From Guillardia theta CCMP2712 (taxonomy: Eukaryota; Cryptophyceae; Pyrenomonadales; Geminigeraceae): DNA of 64,000 nucleotides. The notes under the pieces were generated by a model. The model was not told the origin of the DNA. It worked only from the letters and a program-made list of their open reading frames with translations, and ran no database searches. The position numbers were made by a program, and so were the translations under genes. Shown here piece after piece: positions 39,097 through 62,332 of this stretch (its first letter is position 1; every line of letters begins with the position of its first letter). The stretch covers positions 259,698 to 323,697 of the forward strand of contig NW_005434611.1 in assembly GCF_000315625.1 (NCBI RefSeq). The letters run 5' to 3'.

Positions 39097-39689
39097 CCTC
39101 CTGGATCCAAGCTTCTTCAGATTACAGCAAGGAAATGATGCTGGAAAGAGGACACCATTCAACGCATTTGTTTGAAGAAGCTCTGTGGCATGGCATTCCA
39201 AAGGAGAAAGAAATACATATAAATAACAATCAATCGGTAGGACAACGAAAGACACTTGCTCTCAAGACTTTTCTATTGAGAAAAATAAGCAGTTAAAGAC
39301 GTCGCCAACAACTTGCCTTCATGCGCTAAAGCGAGATATCTTCACTTGTCACTAATAACTCTGAAGTAAAATCACAGTGCTGAACACAAAAATGCATGAA
39401 TCACAGCTCACACACACACCACTTCAAATCCTGAACTGAAATTAGACAGAGACAGTTTGTCTGAAATCAATCGATTGAGAACATGTTAACAAAGATCACA
39501 TCAGAGAGTGTGTATGATAATTTTGAATATTCAAGCGAACTGTGAGGATGGGAGAGACTCGCAAGCCGCGCATGCAGAGCGGACGTAAAGCGGGGCGTAA
39601 GCCATAGCAAGCCGAGGCAGGTGAAGAGATTTGAGCGGGGATGAGGCATCAAACCCTTCAAAATTCATTCCCCCGTACAATGAACCTTG

Positions 39690-39945
39690 TACATTGTTTA
39701 CCGATGTGGTACAAAATAAAATAAATTATTTAAAATATCAATACTGTTTGTTTGGTAACTTAGCTCTGTAGACAGCCGATGTACCACGTGTATGGTACAA
39801 GCATTGCTGACTATAACCTGTTCTGTGTACCAACAAAAAATATCAATTTTATAATCAGTAAAGATTATCAAAACTCCCAATATCTTTTGATATATTTTAT
39901 CATATTAAAAGTTAGAAATTACATTATAAAACATATAACACCTGC
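39690..39945. other. AT-rich spacer with GTACC inverted repeat
   Basis: AT-rich DNA with the palindrome-like GTACCACGTGTATGGTAC at 39781-39798 and further GGTACA or TGTACC words nearby. It ends sharply at a GC-rich block. No gene seen. Confidence 0.45.
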
Positions 39946-39949
39946 TCTA

Positions 39950-40310
39950 GCTGGTAGTCACGGCACCTTCGGGCGGCCCGATCGGATCCAGCAGCCTGCT
40001 GAGCGGCTTCTCATGCCCTCGATGGGGCGGAGCGGACGAGGAGGGGAGGGAGGGAGCATGAGCGCGTGAGAGCAACAGAGATCCGACTCGCCCCCTCCTC
40101 ATGGACGGTGTGACTCCGAGGCCGGAGGCTGCTGACTTGTGCTGAGCGGCGGCCCGGGTGCGGCTGTTCCACGACGGTCGGCACAAACACAGTCGTTGAT
40201 CGAATGCTGAGTTGCACTGACTGGGAAATTGATTGAGAAAGTCGATGCCATTCAGTAGCTGACTGTGAGGGACTCCGGATGTGATTGTGCTGTCGGATAT
40301 CATAGTAGTG
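39950..40310. repeat. GC-rich repeat block E
   Basis: A GC-rich segment that starts abruptly after AT-rich DNA (CACGGCACCTTCGGGCGGCC). Fragments such as GGCCCGATCGGATCC resemble GGCCCGATTGGCCCC in block D. No coding content. Confidence 0.45.
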
Positions 40311-40435
40311 AGACGCTCACGAGCCTTGCACTGTTCACGGTTGAAATCCCAATCCGATCATCATGATCGCGTGATCCTCTGCTGCAGCTAGTCCGATTCA
40401 ACTCTACCAGCAGCAGTCTGTGGTCTTGCTCTTAG

Positions 40436-42740
40436 AGGGATGGAGGTACACAACACCTTGCACTTCCAGGTGCGCGCTTGTTTGCTCTCGAGACCGTACC
40501 ATTGACCAGGCTGCGCCTCAAGGAAGCTTCTTTCATGTACACAGCCGTCCGCACACTGGCAAGGCTCATGCTGTCGCAAGACTTTGCAGTTGCGGCTCTC
40601 GCAGAGAAGCTGCTTCAAAGCGAGGAGGGGGACATGAGGGAGGCCATGGTGAAGGAGTTGGGTAACAGATCGATTGATACATGCTGGTGGTATTCAGATG
40701 TGATACAGGAGAGGCCTGCTTGCAGGGATGGTATATCACGCATGCCATCCAAGACTTCGATGATGCAGATTACAAGGGCAGCTCGATTGCATCGGTGAGA
40801 GCAGGTCAAAAGGTTGTTGTTGAGTTCCATGGTGAGACCTGTAGGTCAACAAGAATCTTATGTGTAACTTCAAGCACATCAGGTCGTCGAGGTTGGGTAT
40901 TTGCTTCCATTCTACCACGAGACCATGGCGGGGGCAAGCTGCATGAAGGTTGTTGTCGTGATAGAGGTGAGGCACATGACATCGGAGCAGGATGGCTTCC
41001 GGCAGACTGTGTGGGCCCAAGAGAGTCGATGCCCCCCGTTCAACGAGACCGGATGCCCATGGCCTTTGCTTCTGCCATCGTTTGCAACGAGACGAGAGAT
41101 TCCACAGAAGGATTTTCATTGTTGAGGTTTGATCCTCAGGACATCATTGCTGTTTGGCGAGAGGGAACGGGTGAGACAGACATGAAATCGAGGTTATTGG
41201 AACCTGTCTAACAGCCTTCAGATGGCTGGATGGAGGGAAGTGTAGTCATGCGCCAAGGGGACACCATTGTCCATGAGAGGATAAGAGGCGATGAAAAGAA
41301 GTTCGCGCAGTGCTCAGCTGAGGCTTTCAGCAGGATGGTTCAAGTCTGGTTGCGTTACGGAATTTCCCCCCAGCTTTACTTTCTCGAAAGGGAAGAACGA
41401 ACGGTGAAGAAATCTTTGTGATACAAAGACGGCAGTTGATAAGAGCGTTTGATGCAGTCATTCATCTAATGCACCTGTGCTCATTCAACATGAAATCACG
41501 AATCACGCAAGGGTGCAAGACGTGCCGGTTGAACTCTCAGAGCATCTGAATTCTCATGCATTGGAGCAAATCATTCGAACTCCCAGTCGAGATGGAGACT
41601 CAAGGAGTTTCAGCTGGAAGGTGACGATGACGGCAGCCTGCTCGTACGCTCACCCCTCAGCAGGATGACCCGTGCTTTCCTCCCTCCCCTGAGAACGAAA
41701 ACATCGTTTTTCTACAGGTACACCTGCACATGTTGGACCCGCATGGAGAGGATGAAGAAGAAGAACCGGAAGTTGAAGTGGGAATCACTTCTGCAAACTT
41801 TGTCTTGAGATTATCTCGTCACCTCGGGGTGTCTTCTCGTAGATTACAAGTCAGCAAGATTCTTGGGCAGGACACATTCATCTTGAAGATTTTGCCCTAC
41901 TACGTCGTGCCTCCCTCTCAAGCAGGTGAGAGCGATGCTATTTCTTGTTGCTGAAGATCTCAACACAAATCAGGCAACATCGTCTCTGCCAGGAGGCTGG
42001 AAGATATGATCACAGAGCTCTCTCACCAGACCTCTGAATGGAGCGTGAGTCCCGTTCAAGACTTGTCCTCGGACTCAATCTCCAGCAAGTCAAGCAGATC
42101 TTCCTTTCTCGCTGAGCGGCGTCAGGTCGGAGCGAGTCAGATCAGGATCGAGGTCATGGAGGCAGGCAACCTTCCTTTGCCGGCAGACTCGAGGACTCGT
42201 TCGCTCTTCCTTGCCCTGACCTTGAGGGACGACGAGATGCTCTATCAGACGTTCTCAACCCGGGCAGTCCCCATCGAAGTTGGGCTGCGGAGCGAAGAGC
42301 CAGCGCTGACTGGCATGGATCGTGGAGACTCCCTGAGCGCGAAGGCGAGGTGGGGCGAGCACTTCACATTCTCTATGGATGGCAGCGAGCTCGGCAGGAT
42401 GACTGTTTCCTTGGAGCTGTTCGAGGACATGGAAGACGCTCCTGGGCGATGCGTTGCTACTGTGAAGCCAGCCTTGCGGTTGTCCAGCCTGACAAGATAC
42501 AACGACTTGAGCATGAAGCTCCACATGAAGATGAGTTGGCAGGACCTGGACGACAGGCGAGAGCCGAGGCTCAAGGTTCGTTTCAGATTCGGCAGCAGCC
42601 TCGTGGACAGCAGCACGAGCAGTGGGGCCGCCAACGCGGACGATCTCACGTCAATGATGAGCTCTCTTGGTCGGTATCGAGCCAGAGAGTCTACAACCAA
42701 GTTCGTCACCAATCAGGAGGGAGAACATCGCTGGGTTTGA
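40436..42740 (+). CDS. Protein with C-terminal C2-like domain
   Basis: Multi-exon plus-strand gene. An early exon (40436 to about 40665) reads ALPGARLFALETVPLTRLRL and LARLMLSQDFAVAALAEKLL. It is followed by GWYITHAIQDFDDADYKGSS, VVEVGYLLPFYHETMAGASC, FSLLRFDPQDIIAVWREGT, DGWMEGSVVMRQGDTIVHER, VQDVPVELSEHLNSHALEQI and LHMLDPHGEDEEEEPEVEV. The last exon ends at 42740. Its QIRIEVMEAGNLPLPADSRT ... WGEHFTFSMD ... RMTVSLELFEDMEDAPG matches the strand pattern of a C2 domain, without an obvious full set of calcium-binding Asp. Membrane or protein binding is inferred. The 5' end was not fixed; the first in-frame ATG is near 40533. Confidence 0.6.
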
Positions 42741-42946
42741 AGTGGGTGAGAATTTCGAGGATGGACAAGAAGATGTCGAGCATGGAACTTGAGAGATCAA
42801 CTTGGTTGTTGTCGAATCAGCAACGAAAGAGGGAAGGTTGGTGTTTTAAGATTTGTTATTACGAGAGATTCAATGTTGATTCTTGTCCTCCACGTAATCA
42901 AGATTCTTGTATCTCTGTGTATCCCTCCACCCAGATTCTGGTATTC

Positions 42947-42975
42947 TCCTCCTCCTCCTCATAACATTTTTTTTG

Positions 42976-43009
<34 letters not shown>

Positions 43010-43060
43010 GAAGATTCTCGGAACCTCCTTCTCCTCCTCCTCCTCCTCCTTTTATTCTCC
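42947..43060. repeat. CTC and ATC microsatellites
   Basis: CTCCTCCTCCTC, then about ten ATC units (42976-43009), then another CTC run (to about 43050), in the spacer after the C2-like gene. Confidence 0.9.
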
Positions 43061-43593
43061 CCTTCATCCACATGATCGTCACTCTGTCACGATCATGACG
43101 TACATACCCTCTACGTCTCATCGGCGCAGTTACACATAAGAACAGAACTTTATCTCCTGCACGCAAGCTGTAGAAACTGAGCAAACTACCTGTGTCGGGG
43201 AGGGCAAAGAGGTATGGGTCAAGGTTATTGAAAGTATAATTCAGCTACAATAAAAAATCAGGAAGGTCTTGGGGGTGGAGGAATAAAGGCGGGAGCCTTC
43301 TTCAGGAGTAAAAGGGTACCCAACAAGGAGTAAGCCAATCTAACGCGAGCGATAACGAGGAGAGAGGAGGGAGCGAGAGAAAGGAGGGAGAGAAAGGAGG
43401 GGGAGAGGAAAGAAGGTAGAGGATAGAGGACGTAGAACAGAGGACATTGAGTAGCAGTGCAGAGGCAGGGCATACCAGTCGGGATCAGAGAGCTGCGGGA
43501 ACTCAAGGGAGAGGGTGAGGGGTGAAGGGGGGGGAGGAAGAGTGAAAAGGAGGGCCAGAGGAAGGTTCCAGACGCAACATACAAGTCTCAACC

Positions 43594-44802
43594 ATGGGCG
43601 AGTTTGAGCTCGAAGATCCAGAGAGCGTGGAGGGAACAAACTGGCTTAACATAGCATGGAATCTCCCCAAGGGAAGAGATCTGCGAGAAAAGATCACAAC
43701 GCTGCGACGAGAGATTCATGAAAGAGAAAAATCTCTGCAATCATGCCGGGAGATGCTAGACCAGGCGCGTGCAGACATCATCTTCAACAGGGAGGAGTAC
43801 AAGGCTGCAACAAACAACATCGCTCTGCTGCAAACTGAGACCAAGGGGATGGAGAAGGTCTTGCGAGGTAAGAGTCTGTTCCCTGAGCTTCCGGTCGGCT
43901 CACGTTGGGCGCGCAGAGAGCGAGAGGCTCGTCGCTGAGATCAGGCCCATCATACAGCAGCTCGGCAAATCAGATTTGGATAAACTCCGTCGAATGCCAG
44001 ACCCAGGTGCGGCCTCCCTCCTCTCTCGCTCCTCGTCCTCAACGACTTGCTTGCAGCCCCGACGATCAGGCGGACAGTGGAGCTGCTGCACCTGATCGTG
44101 AACGCGGAGAGCGTGGACCACAGGCGGCAGATCGACTGGGAGAGGCAGTGCAAGAAGACGCTGTCCAAGAGCGACCTCATCTCCTTCATCATGGACTTCG
44201 ACCCTGCTCCCTTGATGGCGAAGCCTCAGCTCCTGGCCCACATCGACCTGCACTACCTCGGGGGGAAGGCGTGCGAGGGGCTCCCTGAAGCTCCTGACGT
44301 CAGCCCGCAGCGAAACTCGGGGGGGCTGGAGAAACGAACTCCCCCTCCTCCTCTGATCCGGCGGTCCTCCTCCACCCCAGTGCAGCCGCTGCGGAGGTTG
44401 GAGAAGAGGTCGTCGATGAGCGTGCTGGAGGAGCCGAGCAAGTGCCTGACGGAGGAGATGGTGTGTCACTCCAGTCAGACTCTCGTCTCCATCTTCAGGT
44501 GGTGCGTGTGTCAGGTCAGGCTCAGCGTGATCCGACGGTCCATGGATCCCGTGCTCAACGCGTCTCAGTGCTTGCAGAACAAGCTGCAGAACGAGATGGA
44601 GAGGCAGAAGAGAGCGAGGGGGAATGAACTTCTCGCCGTTGAGAACGAGAGGGTCTTTGAGCAAGGTTGCAAGCAGAAAGAAGCTGACCTTGCGGAGCTG
44701 ATGAAGAAGATGGAGGAGCTCACAAAACAGGTGCACCAGCTAGTCAAGAAGGCTGCGGACTTTAAGGAAGATGAAGATCGCGAACGAGCGCGTCAAGCAT
44801 GA
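43594..44802 (+). CDS. Free-standing dynein stalk / microtubule-binding-domain-like protein
   Basis: Three exons (43594-43867, 43917-44006, 44057-44802), all in phase, encode 369 residues. A first coiled coil (REKITTLRREIHEREKSLQS...) leads into EIRPIIQQLGKSDLDKLRRM-PDPAPTIRRTVELLHLI. This parallels the dynein heavy-chain segment with L-xx-L-xxxD-I, a Pro-Pro turn and a hydrophobic helix. IDWERQCKKTLSKSDLISFI then MDFDP and HIDLHYL follow the dynein W-xxxKK-L...F...FD...Y pattern. A basic Pro/Ser-rich insert comes next. Then LTEEMVCHSSQTLVSIFRWC matches the S-xA-xx-L-C-x-W-V helix, followed by a second coiled coil (LAELMKKMEELTKQVHQLVK). There is no AAA+ module. Binding to microtubules is inferred. 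The gene converges on the OPR/RAP gene with 47 bp between stops. Confidence 0.75.
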
Positions 44803-44849
44803 TACAAGTTTCCTTTATGTTCCCATCATGTTTTCTTGAGCATGTGAAG

Positions 44850-56929
<12,080 letters not shown>

Positions 56930-56983
56930 CGGCCCCCGAAAAGTTGTTTGCGTCCGTTTCAAAACGTTGCAAGGGTGTGAGCG
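56930..56983. promoter_or_regulatory. 54-bp divergent promoter between OPR/RAP and LpxD genes
   Basis: The start codons of the minus-strand OPR/RAP gene (56929) and the plus-strand LpxD gene (56984) are separated by only 54 bp. No TATA box is evident. Both transcripts must start within or very near this segment unless upstream exons were missed. Confidence 0.55.
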
Positions 56984-57041
56984 ATGGCGATGGCTAGCAC
57001 GTTGAGGATCCCTGTGATCCGCGCGATGAGCATGGGAAGGA

Positions 57042-57108
<67 letters not shown>

Positions 57109-58381
57109 GAGAGCGTGGATGCACCGGATCTGCTACATGAGGCGATGGAGTGGAGCATGCAGCTCCTCTGAGGTCTTGAGGAGGGGTAGAGGGATGAGCA
57201 CCGGATCACTGCCGTCAGGAGCTCAGCAGCACTTGTACGTGCACGAGAGCTCGAGGGTCAGCGACTCTGCTCGCATCGGCTCCTTCTGCTCGATCCTCGA
57301 GAATGTGATCGTAAGAGCTGCTCCTCCCCCCCCCCCCCGCTGCCTCTCACCGCGACCCGGCAGATTGAGGATGGTGTGGTTATTGGCAGCTCGTCTGTTA
57401 TAGGACCGCATGTTGGTATTTCCTGCTTGCTGTGAATGAGACGTTCGCTCAACTATTTGACTCAGTGATTAAGAAGAACTCTACAGTTCACAGCAACGTG
57501 AACATCTCCAACTGCACTCTCGGAGAGGAAGTGGTGATCTGGCCTGGAGTTTGCATCGGCCAGGTTGCTTCTCACACGTTGAGAGGATGGTATGTTCTGA
57601 ACCATCAAGTAGGATGGGTTTGGCTTCAACATTTCTCAATCAGGGTAATGCTGTACTCCGTTCCTTCTAACAACCTGACACCTTGCCAAGTGACCCGACC
57701 AAGAAGCCTCAGACGCTGAGGGTAGAAGTTCATGACCATGTTGAGATCGGCGCAAACTGTAAAGAGGATGTTGGCTGAGATGAGCTGAGCTCACAAGACG
57801 TGCTGCAGGCACAATAGACCGTGGAAGCTGGAGACAAACAGTCATTGGGTCCAACACCAAGTTAGACAATATGGTGTTCTTTCTTCTCAACAGAGAGCCA
57901 ACGTGTGTGGAGAATTGATGAAGATCAGGTTCACATAGCTCACAATGTTCAGATTGGGAAAGGAGTCATGATCGCAGCACAAACAGGCATTGCTGGTAGT
58001 TGTTGTTCTCTCCGACAGCACAGAGTGAAGAGCTTTCCTGAAGGAAGCTGCGATATCGGCGACTATGTTCTTATAGGAGGACAAGTAGGGATCGCTCAAC
58101 ACCTCAAAGTTGGATCCAAAGCCAAGGTTGCGATGGTGAAGAGGTCGTGGACGGTAGTTGATGAATGATCTACAGATCGCTGCGAGGAGTGCTGTGATGG
58201 GAAATGTTGGAGATGGAGAGACTGTTGGAGGTTCGCCTGCCGTTCCGATCAGGTGAAGGAGGAAAAAGAGGAGGAGGAAGTGGAGGAGGATGACTGATAG
58301 TGTGGAAGGCAATGGCATAAGCAAACTATCTTCCTTGCAAGGGCGACCGCGAGACAACCGATGGATTCGAAGACAGATTGA
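56984..58381 (+). CDS. lpxD: UDP-3-O-acylglucosamine N-acyltransferase (LpxD-like)
   Basis: Ten exons: 56984-57310, 57364-57415, 57466-57563, 57613-57644, 57691-57758, 57809-57873, 57929-57995, 58044-58126, 58176-58252, 58309-58381. They join in phase to 313 residues. A presequence-like N-terminus includes a Gly-Ala repeat from a (CAGGAG)n tract. Left-handed beta-helix hexapeptides follow: [81 protein letters not shown], and [14 protein letters not shown]. The His of IAHN is the expected catalytic base. LpxD adds an acyl chain to UDP-3-O-acylglucosamine in lipid A synthesis; plants keep a mitochondrial version. The bacterial N-terminal uridine-binding domain is not evident. The gene sits 97 bp from the end of the convergent transporter gene. 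Confidence 0.88.
57044..57108. repeat. (CAGGAG)n hexanucleotide repeat inside coding sequence
   Basis: About eleven GCAGGA/CAGGAG units in the first exon of the LpxD gene encode an alternating Gly-Ala run in the presumed targeting region, keeping frame. Confidence 0.92.
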
Positions 58382-58478
58382 GATTGAGAATACAAGTTGT
58401 AATCGGAACAGTTTGGTCTACTCGCTTCAATTCGGTCTCATGCTCATCCTTCCAGCACTCGCTCACAGCTGACCTTGA

Positions 58479-60647
58479 TCAAAAATGTGCAGCGACGCAG
58501 CAGGTACGTTGGTCAAGTACATCTCCTTCCTCGTCTCTCAACTTGTCGCTCAGACTAGTGGCTATTGCTATTTCGTTGCCCATCGTGGTCTTTGTTCCAG
58601 CCTGACACTGACCTGCCGTCAGTCGTGCCCTCTGTCTCCGCTCTCTCAAACAACGTACAATGACGTTCATGGCCTCCAAGGGTCGGCTGATGCGACTGCA
58701 CTTCGTACACTTCGGGCATGCCCTGGAGCTTGTCAGATCGAGTGAGAGACGATAGATCCCTTACCTCGTGGCTTCGTCGCACGTCCATGCTCTCACGCTC
58801 AGCTATGCGCTCTCCATGCAGATACTGAGCAACGAAGGTCAAGACAATGGTCAAGGAAGTGTTGAGAGGAGGAGGGAAGAGAAGGGGAGGAGCGAGGGAA
58901 ACAAGAGAAGGAGCAAAGAGGAGGAAGGAAAGGAGGGAGCGCCGTAGAAGGAGAGGGAAGGAGAGAAAGGAAGAATCAACATACCTCGCCATGGCAGACG
59001 ATGTCGAGGCCCATGAGTTCCTCCTCCACGGCCACCCGCAGCCCCCAGACCGCATCGATGAGCTTGAGAAGCACGAGGGACCCGATGCAGGACCAGCCGA
59101 TGGCGAACAAGATCCCGTAGAGCTGCAGGTAGAGCTGCTCCGGCTTCCCATAGAACGCTCCCTTGTGCCCCGATCCCTTCCCTGTGATGTCCTCCGTAGC
59201 GAAAAGACCCGTCATGATGCCTCCAACCACCCCCCCTGGCCCATGGATCCCGAAGGCATCGAGCGCATCGTCGTACCCCAGGCGGTGTTTGAGCTGGCAG
59301 ACGAAGTAGCAGACGGGACCCGCGAGAAGTCCGAAAAAGAAGGCTCCTGTGCAGTCAACATAGCCTGCTCCCGGCGTTATGGCCACTAGACCAGCAACGG
59401 CTCCACTGATGATGCCCAGCACACTGCCAGCAGGGCGTTATCCGAGGAAGAAGAGCAAGGAATGGGGAGAGGCACCTGGGGCGTTTGCGCATGATCCACT
59501 CTGTGCACATCCAGGCGAGGGCGGAGACGGCGGTCGAGATCTGAGTCACCGCCATTGCCATGGCCGTCTGCAGCTCACCAAGTCAGAAGCTCCGTCAGGT
59601 CGACAGCCGCTCCCTCACCATCTTGTGCGCAGAGAGATACGAGCCAGCGTTGAAACCGAACCATCCGACCCACAGCAGGGATGCTCCAAGGACTGACACG
59701 AGGATGTTGTGTGGGCTGAAGTTCTCCTTGCCGTAACCTGTCCTGCTCCCGATGACAAGGCTGGGGGGGAGAGAGGTCAGTGAACGAGCAGCAAGCTCCT
59801 CCTCCCATGCTCACCTTGCCATGAGGCCTGAGCAGCCTGCTGCAACGTGCACTACGTTGCCTCCGGCGAAATCGAGGATGCCTTCGTCCTTGAGAAACCC
59901 GTCTGTCATCCAGTGGGCGTGAGCGATGGGGCAGTAGACGAGCAAGTGCCATAGCGCCATGAAGAGAAGCATTGGTGAGAAGCGCATCCGGTCCGCAAAC
60001 GCTCCGCAGATGAGAGCCGGGGTGATGATAGCGAACATCAGCTCGTAAACCATGAAGAGAGGCTCTGGGATGGTGGGCGCGAGGACATGGCCGGTGTCGT
60101 ACGACATTCCCAGAAGCCAGAACCTGGTGTGCCCTCCAAATAAAGGAGAGCCTGTCGTGAAGGAAAGGCTGTAACCAAAGCACATCCAAAGGACTGTGAT
60201 CAAGCATACGATACTGAAGCTCTGCATCACCGTCGACAGCACGTTGTTCACTCTGACCATACCTCCGTAAAACAGAGCAAGGCCTGGAATCGTCATCATC
60301 AGCACCAGGGCAGAAGACGTGAGGACCCAGGCGCTGTCCCCGGCACTAAGAGGGTTGGAAAGTTTGACCTGGATATCGCTGACATTCACTGCTAGTTGCC
60401 TCACATTGACGCCATCCAAGAGCTTCTCAACAGTTTGCAACCTGGTGCTCAAGGGGTCGGTGCTCTGCCTGAGACCCGGGGATCTCTCCTTTTCGAGTTG
60501 GGATATTCTTGCTTCCAACGATTTGATGACGTTGGCCTGATTCTCCACGATCTTCTTGAAGGAATCGTTGCTAGCGTCAATCTGACCTGAAAGGATCTCT
60601 CCGACCATTATCATAAACATAATCACATGATAGATAACTCTCGCCAT
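58479..60647 (-). CDS. Ammonium transporter (AMT/Mep family)
   Basis: Seven exons on the minus strand (60647-59815, 59760-59619, 59567-59476, 59423-58985, 58824-58765, 58722-58659, 58612-58479) join in phase to 587 residues. The N-terminus has a signal-like helix ([16 protein letters not shown]) and a helical, coiled-coil-like region ([20 protein letters not shown]). The AMT core follows: [50 protein letters not shown] and [20 protein letters not shown]. The His of NVVHVAAG and that of FGIHGPG are the pore His pair. It imports ammonium across the plasma membrane as a trimer. The cytosolic tail contains [14 protein letters not shown]. An alternative last exon would read through 58659 and stop at 58555. 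Confidence 0.92.
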
Positions 60648-60649
60648 GC

Positions 60650-61590
60650 TGTTCAAAGACTTTGTCTTTCTTCAAAGAATGATTTTCTCTAAATGTTTGC
60701 CCGATTGTGTGCAGCTGCTCCTACGTCAGTACGGGCGAGCATTCTGCCGGGGATGCTGATATCGAAGGAGTCTTATGATTAAGAAGTTGGCAAAGAGACG
60801 AGACAACAAACATCGCCATGCTCTGAGAAACTGTGCACGTCTGTACCCGATGAATGTACGTGAAACAATGGGAGAAGCGACGAGGTCGTCAGTGATACCC
60901 AAGAGAGCACGCACGGTGTGCCTTACAACGAGAGCATGGCATGTGCTTGTGGGTACGACAGAGAGGAACAAGAAGGGGACAGGAAGAGGTTAGAGAGGAG
61001 GAGGAGAGTCTGTTGCACAACAAGGGAAGAGGGAGAAGTCAGTTAGGATGCGACGAGGAGGGATGGGGAGAGGAGGAGAGGTTGATGGAGGGAGAGCTCA
61101 GTTCCTTGTGAGCATCGATCGGGAGAGTGAACTGAACGTTGGCGGAAGCAATTATTGTTTAAAACTCTTTGTACAAAATTGAACTCTGGCATTGAGTACA
61201 ATTGACATGATTTATTGGTACAGAATATGAACTAAATTCAAAAAGTTCTGTAAAACATACTTTGGGTCCTATATGGATACTTAGGAAGCCCTATGCTCCA
61301 TCAATATTTTTTTTAGAGCCGCAAGGTCGTGGCCCTTATGTGTACTGAGTTTCGACTCAAAAACAATTTTTATGATTAAACCCATACAAACTAAAACATA
61401 ATTAAAACTTAAAACTACTTATGCAATGCGCCAACCTATTTGGATTTCCGCCTCCTATAAGATTGGGGATGAGCGGGCCACACAAGGCGCCAGATAGCGA
61501 CCAATGAAAATCCGGCAATACCTGAAAAAAACTCAGTGCCAGGCCACCGGGAATCCACCTTGGACCGGGCCCCGGTGATACCAGCATCTA
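60650..61590. other. Spacer upstream of the ammonium transporter
   Basis: It holds a short Lys/Arg-rich frame at 60775-60993, rejected as a gene, a purine-rich stretch to about 61110, and AT-rich DNA with GTACA words to about 61400. Nothing functional recognised. Confidence 0.45.
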
Positions 61591-61596
61591 GTTATG

Positions 61597-61700
61597 TTTA
61601 CTCAAAGTTAAGTTAAAAATCAGTAACTAGCCCGGGCCTGTTACTTCGGCAGTCCGTCCGGTCGCAGTGCCGCCGGGGCCCGCCGGAACTCAAAACCTAC
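61597..61700. repeat. GC-rich repeat block F with TTTACTCAAAGTT motif
   Basis: TTTACTCAAAGTTAAGTTAA at 61597 continues AAATCAGTA, nearly identical to the block D copy at 36826. GC-rich DNA (CCGGTCGCAGTGCCGCCGGG) follows. Confidence 0.65.
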
Positions 61701-61937
61701 AATAGGCTATGAGCCTCTTTGGCGGAGCGAGGGAGGGCGGCACATGGCAAGGCCCCCCCCCCTTCCCCTCCCTTCAACTCCCTTCAGGTCGAGATGTCCT
61801 GCCTGGCGTCTCCTGGAGCCTTGCTGTCTCGTTCGAGAGACATAGGACAGACGTGGTTCTTCTCCTTGTTGTCCTCCTTGCTTCCTCCACTGCCCCTTGC
61901 CCCTCTCACGTCTCCCTTACAAAGTCTCCCCATCAAC

Positions 61938-62203
61938 ATGTCTGTGTTGATTGACGACGCCGCCTCCTTGGCCTTCGTCCTGATGGCAACAGTCTTGGTA
62001 TCCATGTTGATCTATCTCCTACTCCTGGATCAGGATAAGCCGCCACTTCGCGACCGACTTCTGGCTGTGCTCGTCTCGTGCTACTTGCTCGACACTAACG
62101 GATGTCACAGGCCATCAAAGCTTTGGATAGAGACAAGTACGTGAGGGGAGGCGCGTTGTCATCCAGAATCCATGATGCTCAGCATGCACGAAAAGTTCAG
62201 TGA
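61938..62203 (+). CDS. Small single-pass membrane protein
   Basis: Two exons (61938-62066 and 62111-62203), 73 residues. The N-terminus MSVLIDDAAS is followed by a membrane segment, LAFVLMATVLVSMLIYLLLL. A polar tail follows: DQDKPPLRDRLLAAIKALDR, then DKYVRGGALSSR. The 44-nt intron is typical of the window, and the frame stays open to TGA at 62203. The frame is also open upstream of the ATG, so a longer N-terminus is possible. Family not recognised. Confidence 0.55.
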
Positions 62204-62332
62204 ACCGCAACAACATCTGTTTACTCTTGAACATAACAACATTCTAATGGTACAGTTCCCGTAGTAGGATCAGACAACGATAACGGACGGCTCTTGCTCT
62301 TCTATCTCAGGTTGCAGAAGGCTCAACTATGA

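Noticed and set aside
60775-60993. Basic 72-codon frame upstream of the ammonium transporter
   Set aside because: Composition is that of random purine-rich DNA; no splice or domain support.
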